9,690 nucleotides of DNA from an uncultured Tolumonas sp. (GCA_903931645.1 CAIZDF010000080.1:1-9690); one strand, 5' to 3'; positions 1 through 8,211 are shown, numbered from the stretch's first letter. Program-made: numbers and translations. The notes: generated from the letters alone by a model not told the origin.

Positions 1-2
1 AA

Positions 3-1394
3 GGATCAGGACGCCAGTCATTGGTATCAACTTCAAACGGTAATATCGCGGCCGTTGGTACAATCACGATTGATGAAATGGGCTGTATTACCGCTTTTGA
101 TGATGTAGCGGTGCGTTTGTTTGGGTATGAATCGGTCGAAGTCGTGGGACAGAATGTCTCCATGCTGATGCCAGAGCCTTACCATTCCCAACATGACGGC
201 TATTTAGCCCGCTATCATCAAACATCAACACCGCATGTTATAGGTAGAGGTCGCGAGGTTACCGGGCGGCGTAAAGATAGCTCACTCTTTCCGATCTGGC
301 TGGCGGTCAATGAAGTTACCTTCGGCACAAATCGTCTCTTCGTTGGCTGCATCGTCGATTTATCCGATCTCAAAGCCACGAAAGCCGATCTGCTCAGCAG
401 CACCGAAGTGACACGTGCGATTCTTGAAACTGCGGTAAATCCAATCATTACCATCGACGCCAAAGGCCATATCTGTTCGTTTAATCCTGCCGCAGAGCGC
501 ATGTTTCAATATACCGCCAGCGAAGCCATTGGCCGTAACGTCAATATGCTCATGCCTTCGCCTTATCGGGAAGAGCATGATGGTTATCTGTCGCGTTATT
601 TACATGAAGGTAACCCCCGCATTATAGGTGTGGGGCGTGAGGTGACGGCACAACGTAAAGATGGTTCCATTGTTCCCATCCATTTATCGGTTGGGGCGAT
701 GGAGATCACTGGTGAACCCATGTTTGTCGGCATTATTTCCGATATCAGCGAACAGAAACGCCACGAAGCTGAGCTGCAAGCGAAAAAAGCCGCCGAAGCG
801 GGGTCCCGTGCGAAATCGGCTTTTTTGGCGCACATGAGCCATGAAATTCGTACGCCAATGAATGCTATTCTCGGGTTTACTGAACTGGCATTACAAGACC
901 ACACGTTGTCACCCGAAACCGCCAAGCATCTGGACACGATTTACGGATCAGCGCGTGCACTGCTGACCATCATCAACGATATTCTTGATGTCTCCAGACT
1001 GGAAGCGGGGAAATACAAGCTGGAAATTATCGGCTTTCATCTACCCAATATGATTGCCGAGACGGTAGAGCTGATGCATCAGCGTGCCGCGGAAAAAGAT
1101 CTGATCATCAGCATTGAATACGATCGTCACTTACCGCAACGCGTGATGGGTGATCCGACCCGGTTGCGTCAGGTCATCCTGAATTTACTCAGCAATGCGG
1201 TGAAATTCACCAATAAAGGTTCAATCAAAGTCGTTGTTTCGGCAACAAGCCGCCCTGACCGCATTCAGTTTGATGTGGTTGATACCGGCATTGGCATGTC
1301 GGAAGTGGAAATGGCCAAAGTATTTGAACCATTTATGCAGGCTGACAGTTCGATCTCTCGCCGTTTTGGTGGCACCGGGTTGGGCACGATTTGA
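3..1394 (+). pseudogene. Hybrid sensor histidine kinase, 5' part (PAS-PAS-HisKA-HATPase), truncated
   Basis: This is the membrane-segment-free N-terminal part of a hybrid histidine kinase. The frame is open to the left edge, so the true start is probably outside the window; residue numbers below count from the TTG at 21. PAS 1 spans about residues 12-116 and PAS 2 about 130-244. Both contain the FixL-type stretch HDGYLxRY...IGxGREVT, with His58/Arg64/His72/Arg78 in PAS 1 and His186/Arg192/Arg206 in PAS 2. A short coiled linker (245-265) leads to HisKA with HEIRTPMN (phospho-His274). The ATPase domain shows the N box (Asn388, Asn392), DTGIG (421-425) and FGGTGLGT (449-456). It then stops, where TTIARQLVELMGG-like sequence is expected. 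The stop directly abuts receiver-domain sequence in another frame, so this is half of a gene broken by a deletion, not a natural C-terminus. It cannot be a complete kinase if the sequence is right. Domain calls are confident; haem binding is inferred. Confidence 0.85.
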
Positions 1395-2281
1395 TCTTGA
1401 TGGATGTCATGATGCCGGTGATGGACGGCCTACAGGCAACCCGTGAGATCCGCCAATTAGAGGTGCTGCAAGAGAAACATATCCCCATCATTGCGCTCAC
1501 GGCGAGTGTCATGAAAGAAGACGAGATGAAATATTTGGAAGCGGGAATGGATGCCATTGCTGGAAAACCGATCGATTTTGACCAGCTATTTTCATTGATG
1601 GAAGCGATGGTGCCGCAAGGGACGGGGCGGATAAACCATGCCATCATGATTGAAATGCCGGTGAATAAAAATATTGATTTAACACCGTTGTATCCGGCTG
1701 CTGATTACCAGAAAGCGATGAAAAATTGGGTCGATGTTTATGCTTACATCAAGGCGTTGACTCAGTTTTCTCAGCAGCAAATTGATGATGCCGACGTTAT
1801 TTTGCACTTGCTGGAACAACACCCAGATGATGTTGAACCTGCTCGAACCGTTGCACATGCCCTTAAAGGGCTAGCTGGTAATCTGGCATTATCTAAAGTG
1901 GCTGATTTGGCTGTTCATATCGACGGACATTTGAAATCTGGGCGACGTGATGAGGCGAGCCGATTGTTAGAGCCATTACGTCAGGCATTAATAGAGGCCG
2001 ACAACTGCATTCAAGCATTATCGCTGCCTAATGACGCTTCAGTATTACTGAAAGATTTTGATTTAGTCGTTGTGCAACAATTATTTCAACAACTGTCGCT
2101 CGCATTAGATGAACTAAACCCTGATAGCACAGAACCGATCATGAAGCAGATCAGCGAATTCGTTCGCAGAAGCGATCTGGCTGAGATATATCACCATATT
2201 GAGCGATTTGATTTTCACAGTGCAAAAAAAGAATTGAGAAAATTAGCACAAAATCTGTTCGCCAATAGGAGGTCAGAATGA
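1391..2281 (+). pseudogene. Hybrid sensor kinase, 3' part (truncated REC-Hpt)
   Basis: This is the C-terminal part of the same hybrid kinase, in a different frame. The reading frame begins inside a receiver domain at [10 protein letters not shown] (phosphoacceptor Asp5 counting from the TTG at 1391). It keeps the conserved Thr37 (ALTAS) and Lys59-Pro60 near the end of the domain. The receiver's beta-1 strand and its acidic pair, about 50 residues, are absent. After a linker comes a histidine phosphotransfer domain, with VAHALKGLAGN giving phospho-His156 and further helices to about residue 200. A less recognisable helical tail reaches residue 296. No ribosome-binding site precedes the TTG or the ATG at 1400; a start there is only what gene finders would pick. 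The stop overlaps the start of the next gene (ATGA), so the pair was translationally coupled. The Hpt would pass phosphate on to the downstream response regulator in a BarA-like His-Asp-His-Asp relay. Confidence 0.8.
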
Positions 2282-3258
2282 AGAAAAAGATCCTACTGGT
2301 CGACGATGAGCCGAATAACCTGCAATTACTCCGGCAGATATTGAGATCTTCATACCAGCTTATCTTCGCTCATAACGGGCAATCCGCGCTTGCCGCCGTA
2401 GCCGCGCATCATCCAGATTTGATCTTGCTGGATGTCATGATGCCGGATCTGGATGGTTATGAAGTCTGTCGTCGTTTAAAAGCCGATCCATTAATGCATG
2501 ATATTCCAGTTATTTTTGTCACAGCGATGGGCGATGTTGATGATGAAGCTGCCGGGTTTGATATGGGGGCGGTGGATTACATTCATAAACCAGTTTCTCC
2601 CGCGATCGTGATCCGCCGGGTGCAAACGCATCTCTCACTGGTGCATGTCAAAGAGCTGGAAGATAGCCAGCGTGAAGCGATTTATATGCTTGGTGCTGCG
2701 GGTCACTATAACGACAACGATACCGGCCTGCATATCTGGCGCATGGCGGCTTATGCCAGAGCACTTGCTGAGGCCATTGGGTGGCCTGAACATCTGGCGG
2801 AACGGCTTGAGCTTGCGGCGCCATTGCACGATACCGGTAAGATTGGGATACCGGATGGCATCTTGAAAGCACCACGCAAATTAACTGCGGAAGAGTGGGT
2901 GATCATGCGGCAGCACTCCCTCATTGGTTATGAAATATTACATTGCAGTGATACCCCCATTTTCAAAATGGCGGCTGAAATTGCGCTATATCATCATGAA
3001 AAATGGGATGGCAGCGGTTATCCGAAAGGGCTGGTTGGCGACAATATTCCACAGTCCGCACAGATCGTCGCATTAGCCGATGTTTTTGATGCGTTAACCA
3101 TGAAGCGTTCTTACAAAGAGGCCTGGAGTGTTGAAGCCTCACTCGAAGAAATGCGGGCCAACAGCGGCACGCATTTTAATCCGGCATTGCTGACCATATT
3201 TTTGAATATTCTGCCCAAAATCCTGAATATAAAAAATGAGTGGGACGAAAAGGGTTAG
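2278..3258 (+). CDS. Response regulator with HD-GYP domain, predicted c-di-GMP phosphodiesterase
   Basis: This is a cytoplasmic two-domain response regulator of 326 aa. The receiver (about 1-120) has the acidic pair Asp9-Asp10, phosphoacceptor Asp52 (LLDVMMP), Thr82 and Lys104-Pro105. The HD-GYP domain (about 130-315) has HD at His184-Asp185 in PLHDTGKIGIPD, then His213, His239-His240 and GYP at 247-249 in WDGSGYPKG. This set of ligands is that of metal-dependent phosphodiesterases that hydrolyse c-di-GMP. The Glu often seen in the DxETGxH motif is Asp148 here (NDTGLH), a conservative change. The ATG at 2278 has a strong AGGAGG site 6 bases upstream and overlaps the stop of the kinase as ATGA. 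The family pattern is phosphorylation of the receiver switching the phosphodiesterase. With the kinase broken, its cognate phosphodonor may be lost. No output other than c-di-GMP turnover can be read from the sequence. Confidence 0.93.
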   Translation: MKKKILLVDDEPNNLQLLRQILRSSYQLIFAHNGQSALAAVAAHHPDLILLDVMMPDLDGYEVCRRLKADPLMHDIPVIFVTAMGDVDDEAAGFDMGAVDYIHKPVSPAIVIRRVQTHLSLVHVKELEDSQREAIYMLGAAGHYNDNDTGLHIWRMAAYARALAEAIGWPEHLAERLELAAPLHDTGKIGIPDGILKAPRKLTAEEWVIMRQHSLIGYEILHCSDTPIFKMAAEIALYHHEKWDGSGYPKGLVGDNIPQSAQIVALADVFDALTMKRSYKEAWSVEASLEEMRANSGTHFNPALLTIFLNILPKILNIKNEWDEKG

Positions 3259-3294
3259 CGTTCGTATCACTTTACATAAGTACTTCCGCTGATA

Positions 3295-3332
3295 AGCAAT
3301 CAGCATGGCATGATGCATTAACTGATTGTTTT
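3295..3332 (+). terminator. Possible Rho-independent terminator after the HD-GYP gene
   Basis: An inverted repeat AGCAATCAG (3295-3303) / CTGATTGTT (3322-3330, one G-T pair) encloses an inner GCAT/ATGC stem and runs into TTTT at 3329-3332, about 37 bases after the stop codon. The stem is AT-rich and the T run is short, so termination would be weak. It sits where the signalling operon should end and before the Pho boxes of the next gene. Confidence 0.35.
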
Positions 3333-3402
3333 GTAATCGAACAGTCTGTGTCTGGTTTGTATTGCTGGCTTAAGCCAACTACGGTTAGAGTAACAAAGGA
3401 AG

Positions 3403-3453
3403 TTGTCATCCGTCTGTCATTTCGGTGTGTTGTAACTGACATGTATTTGTCAT
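3403..3453 (+). promoter_or_regulatory. Pho-box array (PhoB binding sites) upstream of the PhoH-family gene
   Basis: Read in 11-base steps from 3403, the region gives TTGTCAT, CTGTCAT, GTGTGTT, CTGACAT and TTGTCAT, each followed by a 4-base spacer. The first two (TTGTCATCCGTCTGTCAT, 3403-3420) fit the enterobacterial Pho box, two CTGTCAT repeats 11 bases apart. The last two (3436-3453) form a second, slightly weaker box in the same helical phase. A possible -10, TGTAAC, begins at 3431. That is 10 bases after the first box, the usual place in PhoB-activated promoters, where the box replaces the -35. The downstream start codon is at 3482. The pattern is directly visible; regulation by PhoB is inferred from the match and from the gene it precedes. 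Confidence 0.75.
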
Positions 3454-3481
3454 CTGGCACACCAGCCAAAGGAGGCTGCCT

Positions 3482-4867
3482 ATGGATTGCGATGAACGTA
3501 AACTATTTGTCCTCGATACCAACGTGCTGTTGCACGAACCTCTGTCCATCTACTCCTTTCAGGAACACGACATTGTCATTCCGATGACGGTGCTTGAAGA
3601 GCTCGATAACATCAAAGATCGGCAAAAAGATGTCAGTCGCGAAGCGCGGGTGGCGATCCGCACGCTGGAAGATGTGTTTCGTGATGCTACACCAGAACAA
3701 ATTACCAGCGGCATTTGCCTTACCGAAAAAACCAGCGGCGCAGGCTGCTGTGGTTTGATCTCCATTTTTAGCGATCACCATCTGCCGGGTGGGGAAGAGG
3801 TCTTTACCAGTAAAGAAGCCGACAACCGGATCATCAATCTGGCGCTTTATCTGCAAAAAGTCCGTAAAGATCGCGAAGTAGTGCTGGTTACCAAAGACAT
3901 CAACATGCGCCTGAAAGCCAAAGGGGCTGGGCTGGAAAAGGTTGAAGATTATCGCACCGACCAATTGATCGATGATATTCGCCTGCTGGCAAAAGGTTTT
4001 CAAAAAATTGATGGCGCGTTCTGGGATAAAGTCGGCCAGTGTGAAACAGTCTCTTATGGCCGTGATGTGAATCATCAGATTGATGAAACGATCTTGCCGG
4101 GGACGCACATCAATCAGTATCTGATTGATGAGGCACAAACCTTTGCCGGGCGAGTGCAAAAACACGAAGACGGTAAATTATTCATCAAAGATATTGGTTA
4201 TGACCGGCTGATGAACCGCCATGCCTGGGGCGTGCACCCGAAAAATATTTATCAGGGCATGGCGCTGGATGCGCTGCTCGATCCGACTATTGATCTGGTG
4301 ATCCTGACCGGGCCAGCCGGTTGTGGGAAAACACTGTTGGCAGTTGCAGCGGCGTTAGAGCTGGTGATTGAACGCGGTATTTATGAACGGATTATCGTAA
4401 CCCGTAACACGCCGGAAATTGCGGAAAGTATTGGTTTTCTACCCGGTACCGAAGAGGAAAAAATGTTGCCGTGGCTAGCAGCCGTCACCGACACGCCGGA
4501 AGTCTTGCACAAGCATGATGAAAGCCGTGAAACTTCACTGCAATACATCATGGAGAAAGCCAACATCCAGTTCAAATCGGTGAACTTCATGCGCGGACGT
4601 AGTTTTCAAAACACCTTTGTCCTATTGGATGAGTGCCAAAATCTCACTGCATCACAGTTGAAAACCATCATCACCCGTTGCGGCGAAGGCACTAAAATTG
4701 TCTGCTCCGGTAACTTAGCGCAGATCGATTCTAACTATCTGACCCCGGTGACATCCGGCCTGACCTATATTGTGGAACGCTTCAAAGACTTTGAAGGTGG
4801 CGCCAATATCTTCTTAAATGGCGTTATTAGAAGTCGATTGGCATCGTTTGCCGAAGAAAATTTGTAA
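3482..4867 (+). CDS. PhoH family protein with N-terminal PIN domain (predicted ATP-dependent RNase/helicase)
   Basis: This is a 461-aa cytoplasmic PIN-PhoH fusion of the PhoH2/YlaK type; E. coli PhoH lacks the PIN domain. The PIN nuclease domain (about 7-150) has its acidic metal ligands: Asp12 in LDTNVLL, Glu39-Glu40 in VLEELD, Asp114 in EADNR and Asp139 in VTKD. A linker follows to about residue 245. The PhoH P-loop ATPase has Walker A GPAGCGKT (278-285, Lys284), the conserved TRNTPE and GFLPGT stretch (307-323), Walker B LLDECQN (Asp383-Glu384) and a CSGN sensor near residue 413. In characterised PIN-PhoH proteins the two parts give RNA unwinding coupled to RNA cleavage; that role is inferred here. 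The start is chosen on AAAGGAGG six bases before the ATG and on the PIN beta strand beginning at once. The gene stands alone between a Pho-box array and a convergent hairpin, pointing to phosphate-starvation control. No antitoxin-like small gene precedes it. Confidence 0.93.
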   Translation: MDCDERKLFVLDTNVLLHEPLSIYSFQEHDIVIPMTVLEELDNIKDRQKDVSREARVAIRTLEDVFRDATPEQITSGICLTEKTSGAGCCGLISIFSDHHLPGGEEVFTSKEADNRIINLALYLQKVRKDREVVLVTKDINMRLKAKGAGLEKVEDYRTDQLIDDIRLLAKGFQKIDGAFWDKVGQCETVSYGRDVNHQIDETILPGTHINQYLIDEAQTFAGRVQKHEDGKLFIKDIGYDRLMNRHAWGVHPKNIYQGMALDALLDPTIDLVILTGPAGCGKTLLAVAAALELVIERGIYERIIVTRNTPEIAESIGFLPGTEEEKMLPWLAAVTDTPEVLHKHDESRETSLQYIMEKANIQFKSVNFMRGRSFQNTFVLLDECQNLTASQLKTIITRCGEGTKIVCSGNLAQIDSNYLTPVTSGLTYIVERFKDFEGGANIFLNGVIRSRLASFAEENL

Positions 4868-4876
4868 TTTCCTGCC

Positions 4877-4897
4877 TGCCCCCTGTTTCAGGGGGCA
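4877..4897. terminator. Hairpin between the convergent phoH-family and thiQ genes, possible two-way terminator
   Basis: A perfect 9-bp stem, TGCCCCCTG / CAGGGGGCA, with a TTT loop lies 9 bases after the PhoH-family stop and 10 bases beyond the thiQ stop. The position between converging genes and the GC-rich stem suggest termination in both directions. No clear T run follows on either strand, so Rho-independent termination is not certain. Confidence 0.6.
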
Positions 4898-4907
4898 TTA
4901 AACATCG

Positions 4908-5603
4908 TTACAGCCCCAAATAAGCGGCGAAAGCGTCACTGGGTGGCTGCTGCAGTGCCGCCATCGGTGCGATAAAGGCCAGTTTCCCGTCATCGACAAA
5001 ACCCAACCAGTCGGCCAGATCTTTCGCTTCCTGTGGTTGATGAGATACCAGCAGCACACCAATGCGTTGTTCTGTCGCCAATATTCGCACCTCCTGCATC
5101 ATCTCCTGCCGCAAAGCGGGGTCAAGTGCCGAGAAGGGTTCATCCAGCAACAGGTACGGTTTCCGTCGTACCAGACAACGCGCTAACGCAACCCGTTGCT
5201 GCTGCCCGCCAGAGAGCGATGTCGGTAGGCGATCGAGCAGTTCGCGGATCTGTAATCGTTCTGCAGCCAGCTGCAATGCGTTTTGCTCTAGGCGTGATAA
5301 TTTCAGGTTAAGCTGTAAGCCAAGCCCGATATTTTGGCGCACCGTTAAATGCTCAAACAGGTTGTGCTGTTGGAACAGCATGGTAAATGGGCGTGCGGCC
5401 GGTGGCAGCGCCGCGATATTTTGACCATCTGCTAGCAGGGTTCCAGATGCGATCGGCACAAATCCGGCGAGCATTTCCAATAAAGTCGATTTACCGCTAC
5501 CGGAGCGCCCCAGCAATAAGCCTATTTCGCCCGGTTGCAGGCGCAATGAAAACTCAAACTGGCGCCCTTGCCGTTGGGTTTGTAACTGTTCGACCAATAA
5601 CAT
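4908..5603 (-). CDS. thiQ: Thiamine/TPP ABC transporter, ATP-binding subunit ThiQ
   Basis: This is the ATPase of the thiamine, thiamine phosphate and TPP importer, acting on the inner face of the membrane with ThiP. At 231 aa it is the usual ThiQ length. It has Walker [10 protein letters not shown] (32-40), the Q loop in [12 protein letters not shown], the ABC signature [14 protein letters not shown], Walker [13 protein letters not shown] and the switch His in LLVSHQ. The start ATG shares its A with the thiP stop (TAATG), and a GGAG lies 5 bases before it inside thiP, so the genes are translationally coupled. It is the last gene of the operon; the hairpin at 4877-4897 follows. Identity rests on the neighbours thiB and thiP and the TPP riboswitch, as the ATPase alone would only say importer. 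Confidence 0.95.
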   Translation of the reverse strand: MLLVEQLQTQRQGRQFEFSLRLQPGEIGLLLGRSGSGKSTLLEMLAGFVPIASGTLLADGQNIAALPPAARPFTMLFQQHNLFEHLTVRQNIGLGLQLNLKLSRLEQNALQLAAERLQIRELLDRLPTSLSGGQQQRVALARCLVRRKPYLLLDEPFSALDPALRQEMMQEVRILATEQRIGVLLVSHQPQEAKDLADWLGFVDDGKLAFIAPMAALQQPPSDAFAAYLGL

Positions 5604-7210
5604 TATGACTCCAGCAATGACGGCGGTTCGCGGTGTTCAGTGCGGCTGGCCAGCCATTCCACCAACCAAAGTAATGTAATGCACAGCAGCAACAAAATGA
5701 GCGCGGTTGCCGCTGCGGCTTCCATCTGATAATGCCCTAACTGCTGATAGAGCAACCACGGCAGGGTTTGTAGCTCATCACTGCCAAACATAGCGATAGC
5801 GGCTAAATCGCCAAGAGAAAATATCATGCCCAAAGCCAACGCGCGGCCTGCCGGTCGGCACAATAATGGCCACTCCAACCAACGCAGACGGCAAAACCCG
5901 GTTAAGCCTAAGCTGTCAGCCAGTCGATCGTAACGGAGCAATAAATCGGCCATCGGTTCTTGTAATGCCCGTAACGTATAGGGCAACGCTGCGAGGGCAT
6001 TCAGCAACATGACCAGCCAGAAACCATGGGCAAACAGATCAACTTTTTCCTGCAGCAAAATAAATAAGCCGGTACTGAGCACCGAAGTGGGGATCAGCAA
6101 AATCAACGACCCGGTGCCTGCAAGTAAGCGTCCCCAGCGTGGCGACTGACGACGCACAGTGAGATGGCGGCAACTCAATAACAAACCAATACTAAAAACC
6201 AGCGCTAATGTACCTGCACTTATCGCAATTTGTAATGACTGTAAGGTGGTGCGCAGCAGCATCGATTGTTGCCATGCCAGATCAAACAAGGCTTGCAGGC
6301 CATACCAGACAATCGCCACCAAAGGGGGAAGGAACAAACCTAAACCGCACATTAAGGCCAGACAATCCGGTAACAGCGCATGGCGTTGATAGTGGCATAC
6401 CGGTTGATGCGACGATGACAGACTCGCGGTTGCAGGTTTTAGCCAACCATAACTGAGCACCACGAGTGTACCCAATAACAGCTGCCAGCACGCCAGTTGT
6501 CCGGCAGAGGCCAAGTCAAAATCAAAGCGCAATGCCTGATAAATGGCGACTTCCAGTGTGGTCGCTTGCGGGCCGCCGCCTAGCGCCATCACGATGGTAA
6601 AACTGGTAAAACAGAGCATGAAGATCAGGCTGGCTAAGCCGGGTAATAGACGGCGCATTGCAGGCCATTCCAACCAGCAAAAACGGCTCCATTCTGGCAT
6701 GTCCAGCTGAGCGGCTTGGCGCCAATGATTGGCCGGAATTTGTTCTAATGCTTGTACCAACCAGCGGGTTGCCAGCGGCATATTAAAAAAGACATGTGCT
6801 AGCAGAATGCCCGATAAACCAAACAGATAATCAGGTAGTGGTAGGCCGATTTGCCGCATCAGTTGCGTGAGCCACCCTTGCGCACCATGCACGGCGACCA
6901 GTCCGAAAAGGGCGATAATAACCGGTAACACCTGCGATAACCCAAACAGATGTAATAACAGTGCTTTCCCGAGGAATTGACGGTGGAACAACGCCCTAGC
7001 CAGTGGAATAGCCAACAGCAAACTCAGCAGCGCAGAAAGAGCTGCTTGTTTGAGGCTAAACCAAGCGACATGCGTCAGATAGCTGTCTTGCCATAATAAG
7101 AGCGCGCTGGTTTCCGGCTGACTTAACAGTGCCGCCAATGGGCCAAGCGTTACAGATAAAATCAGGGCGGCCACCAGACCGCCCGAGACCCACCAGAAAC
7201 GGCGTAGCAT
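5603..7210 (-). CDS. thiP: Thiamine/TPP ABC transporter, permease subunit ThiP
   Basis: This is the membrane channel of the thiamine importer, a fused double permease with about 12 hydrophobic segments. Each half carries a cytoplasmic EAA-type loop that docks ThiQ: AAQLDMPEWSRF in the first half and DSLGLTGFCRLRW in the second. The stretches YGLQ/FGLSGILLAHVFFN-like and FTSFTIVMALGGGPQATT closely follow E. coli ThiP. I start it at the ATG at 7210, which overlaps the thiB stop as TGATG and gives 535 aa, the usual length. The frame stays open upstream to an ATG at 7234 and a TTG at 7246 (547 aa), but these would add residues encoded inside thiB with no counterpart in the family. No strong ribosome site precedes 7210, consistent with coupling to thiB. 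The stop shares one base with the thiQ start. Confidence 0.94.
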   Translation of the reverse strand: MLRRFWWVSGGLVAALILSVTLGPLAALLSQPETSALLLWQDSYLTHVAWFSLKQAALSALLSLLLAIPLARALFHRQFLGKALLLHLFGLSQVLPVIIALFGLVAVHGAQGWLTQLMRQIGLPLPDYLFGLSGILLAHVFFNMPLATRWLVQALEQIPANHWRQAAQLDMPEWSRFCWLEWPAMRRLLPGLASLIFMLCFTSFTIVMALGGGPQATTLEVAIYQALRFDFDLASAGQLACWQLLLGTLVVLSYGWLKPATASLSSSHQPVCHYQRHALLPDCLALMCGLGLFLPPLVAIVWYGLQALFDLAWQQSMLLRTTLQSLQIAISAGTLALVFSIGLLLSCRHLTVRRQSPRWGRLLAGTGSLILLIPTSVLSTGLFILLQEKVDLFAHGFWLVMLLNALAALPYTLRALQEPMADLLLRYDRLADSLGLTGFCRLRWLEWPLLCRPAGRALALGMIFSLGDLAAIAMFGSDELQTLPWLLYQQLGHYQMEAAAATALILLLLCITLLWLVEWLASRTEHREPPSLLES

Positions 7211-8211
7211 CAATGGCTGACAGCCTGTAACCATTCTTTCACCCAAACTTTACGTTGCGTAGCCAGTTTTTTGGCATCCACTGGTAATGTTTTGGCTGGC
7301 GTTTCGTTTTGGTTGAAATCTTTTGGCAATGCCACATTGGTGACCGGATACATCCAGTTGCCTTCCGGGATCAGATTCTGGAAGCGATCAGTCAGTATAA
7401 ATTGCATAAACTGCTGTGCCAGTTTTGGTTGCGTGGCCGTTTTCAATTGGGCGGCCACTTCTACCTGACGTACATGCCCTTCACTGAACAAGGCGGCTCG
7501 ATATTGCAGATTATGTTCCGCCAGACGGTGATAGGCCGGTGACGTGGTGTAAGAGAGCACCAAATCAGACTGACCTTTCAGAAACATGCCATAAGCTTCG
7601 CTCCAACCTTTGGTCACGGTGACGGTTTTTTTCGCCAGTTGTTCCCACGCAGCAGGCGCTTTATCGCCATACACCTGTTTTACCCACATCAACAGACCTT
7701 GCCCGGGTGTACTGGTACGTGGATCTTCATAGATGATTTTCAGATCGTTGCGTTCGACCAGCTCTTTCAGGCTTTGCGGTGGCTGTTTCAGTTTGCTGCT
7801 GTCATATACAAACGAGAAATAACCATAATCAAAGGGCAGGAAGGTGTTGTCTTGCCAACCACCGGGTAGGCTTAAGCTTTTCAGATCGGTGTGATGTGGT
7901 GTAAACAGTTTACTGTTATGGGCATCGGCTAACATGGCTTCATCCATGCCCAGTGCGACGTCGGCTTTGCTGTGTGAACCTTCCAGCTTCAGACGATTGA
8001 GGATTGCCACGCCATCTTCGAGTTTCACCCATTTCAACTCGCAATTACATTCCGCTTCAAAGGCGAGTTTGATTTTCGGGCCTGGGCCCCATTCACCGGC
8101 AAACGAGTCGTAAGTATAAACAGTTAACACCGGTTTTGTTTCGGTAGCTTGAGTAAACCCAGAGGCAATGAATAAAGCGGCAGCCAGAGATAATGACCAG
8201 GAAAGACGCAT
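7210..8211 (-). CDS. thiB: Thiamine/TPP-binding periplasmic protein ThiB (TbpA)
   Basis: This is the periplasmic solute-binding protein that delivers thiamine, its phosphate or TPP to ThiPQ. A Sec signal peptide is clear: MRLSWSLSLAAALFIASGFTQA with an AxA-like cleavage region, and the mature protein starts near TETKPVLTVYTYDSF. The protein matches E. coli ThiB throughout, for example GPGPKIK, CNCELK, LPFDYGYFSFVYD, YEDPRTSTPGQGLL, TVTKGWSEAYG, LSYTTSPAYH and GNWMYPV. An ATG at 8223 would add MEYS, but GGAG lies 6 bases before the ATG at 8211 and is itself part of that upstream stretch. I therefore prefer 8211, giving 333 aa against about 327 in E. coli. It is first in the operon, about 110 bases after the TPP riboswitch, so its translation or transcription is expected to fall when TPP is plentiful. 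Confidence 0.95.
   Translation of the reverse strand: MRLSWSLSLAAALFIASGFTQATETKPVLTVYTYDSFAGEWGPGPKIKLAFEAECNCELKWVKLEDGVAILNRLKLEGSHSKADVALGMDEAMLADAHNSKLFTPHHTDLKSLSLPGGWQDNTFLPFDYGYFSFVYDSSKLKQPPQSLKELVERNDLKIIYEDPRTSTPGQGLLMWVKQVYGDKAPAAWEQLAKKTVTVTKGWSEAYGMFLKGQSDLVLSYTTSPAYHRLAEHNLQYRAALFSEGHVRQVEVAAQLKTATQPKLAQQFMQFILTDRFQNLIPEGNWMYPVTNVALPKDFNQNETPAKTLPVDAKKLATQRKVWVKEWLQAVSH

Noticed and set aside
1385..1400. Programmed ribosomal frameshift joining the two kinase halves
   Set aside because: No slippery heptamer is present, and about 85-100 residues of conserved domain sequence are absent from both frames. A frameshift alone would not restore the protein.
3366..3377. Perfect 12-bp palindrome TGGCTTAAGCCA before the Pho boxes
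   Set aside because: Noted as a possible operator or terminator, but no T run follows and no known regulator site is matched; chance cannot be excluded.
3240..3587. 115-codon plus-strand open frame across the intergenic region
   Set aside because: It covers the terminator, Pho boxes and the PhoH-family start in another frame, has no recognisable domain and no good ribosome site.
3503..4165. 220-codon minus-strand open frame inside the PhoH-family gene
   Set aside because: It is antisense to conserved PIN and linker codons with no domain of its own; it is the shadow of a well-supported gene.
5033..5424. Plus-strand open frames opposite thiQ
   Set aside because: The sense strand encodes all ABC ATPase motifs; these frames read low-complexity Arg/Ser/Ala-rich sequence without motifs.
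7211..7246. Upstream thiP starts at the ATG 7234 or TTG 7246
   Set aside because: They extend into thiB, give a longer protein than the family, and add residues with no counterpart; the TGATG overlap at 7210 fits the operon better.
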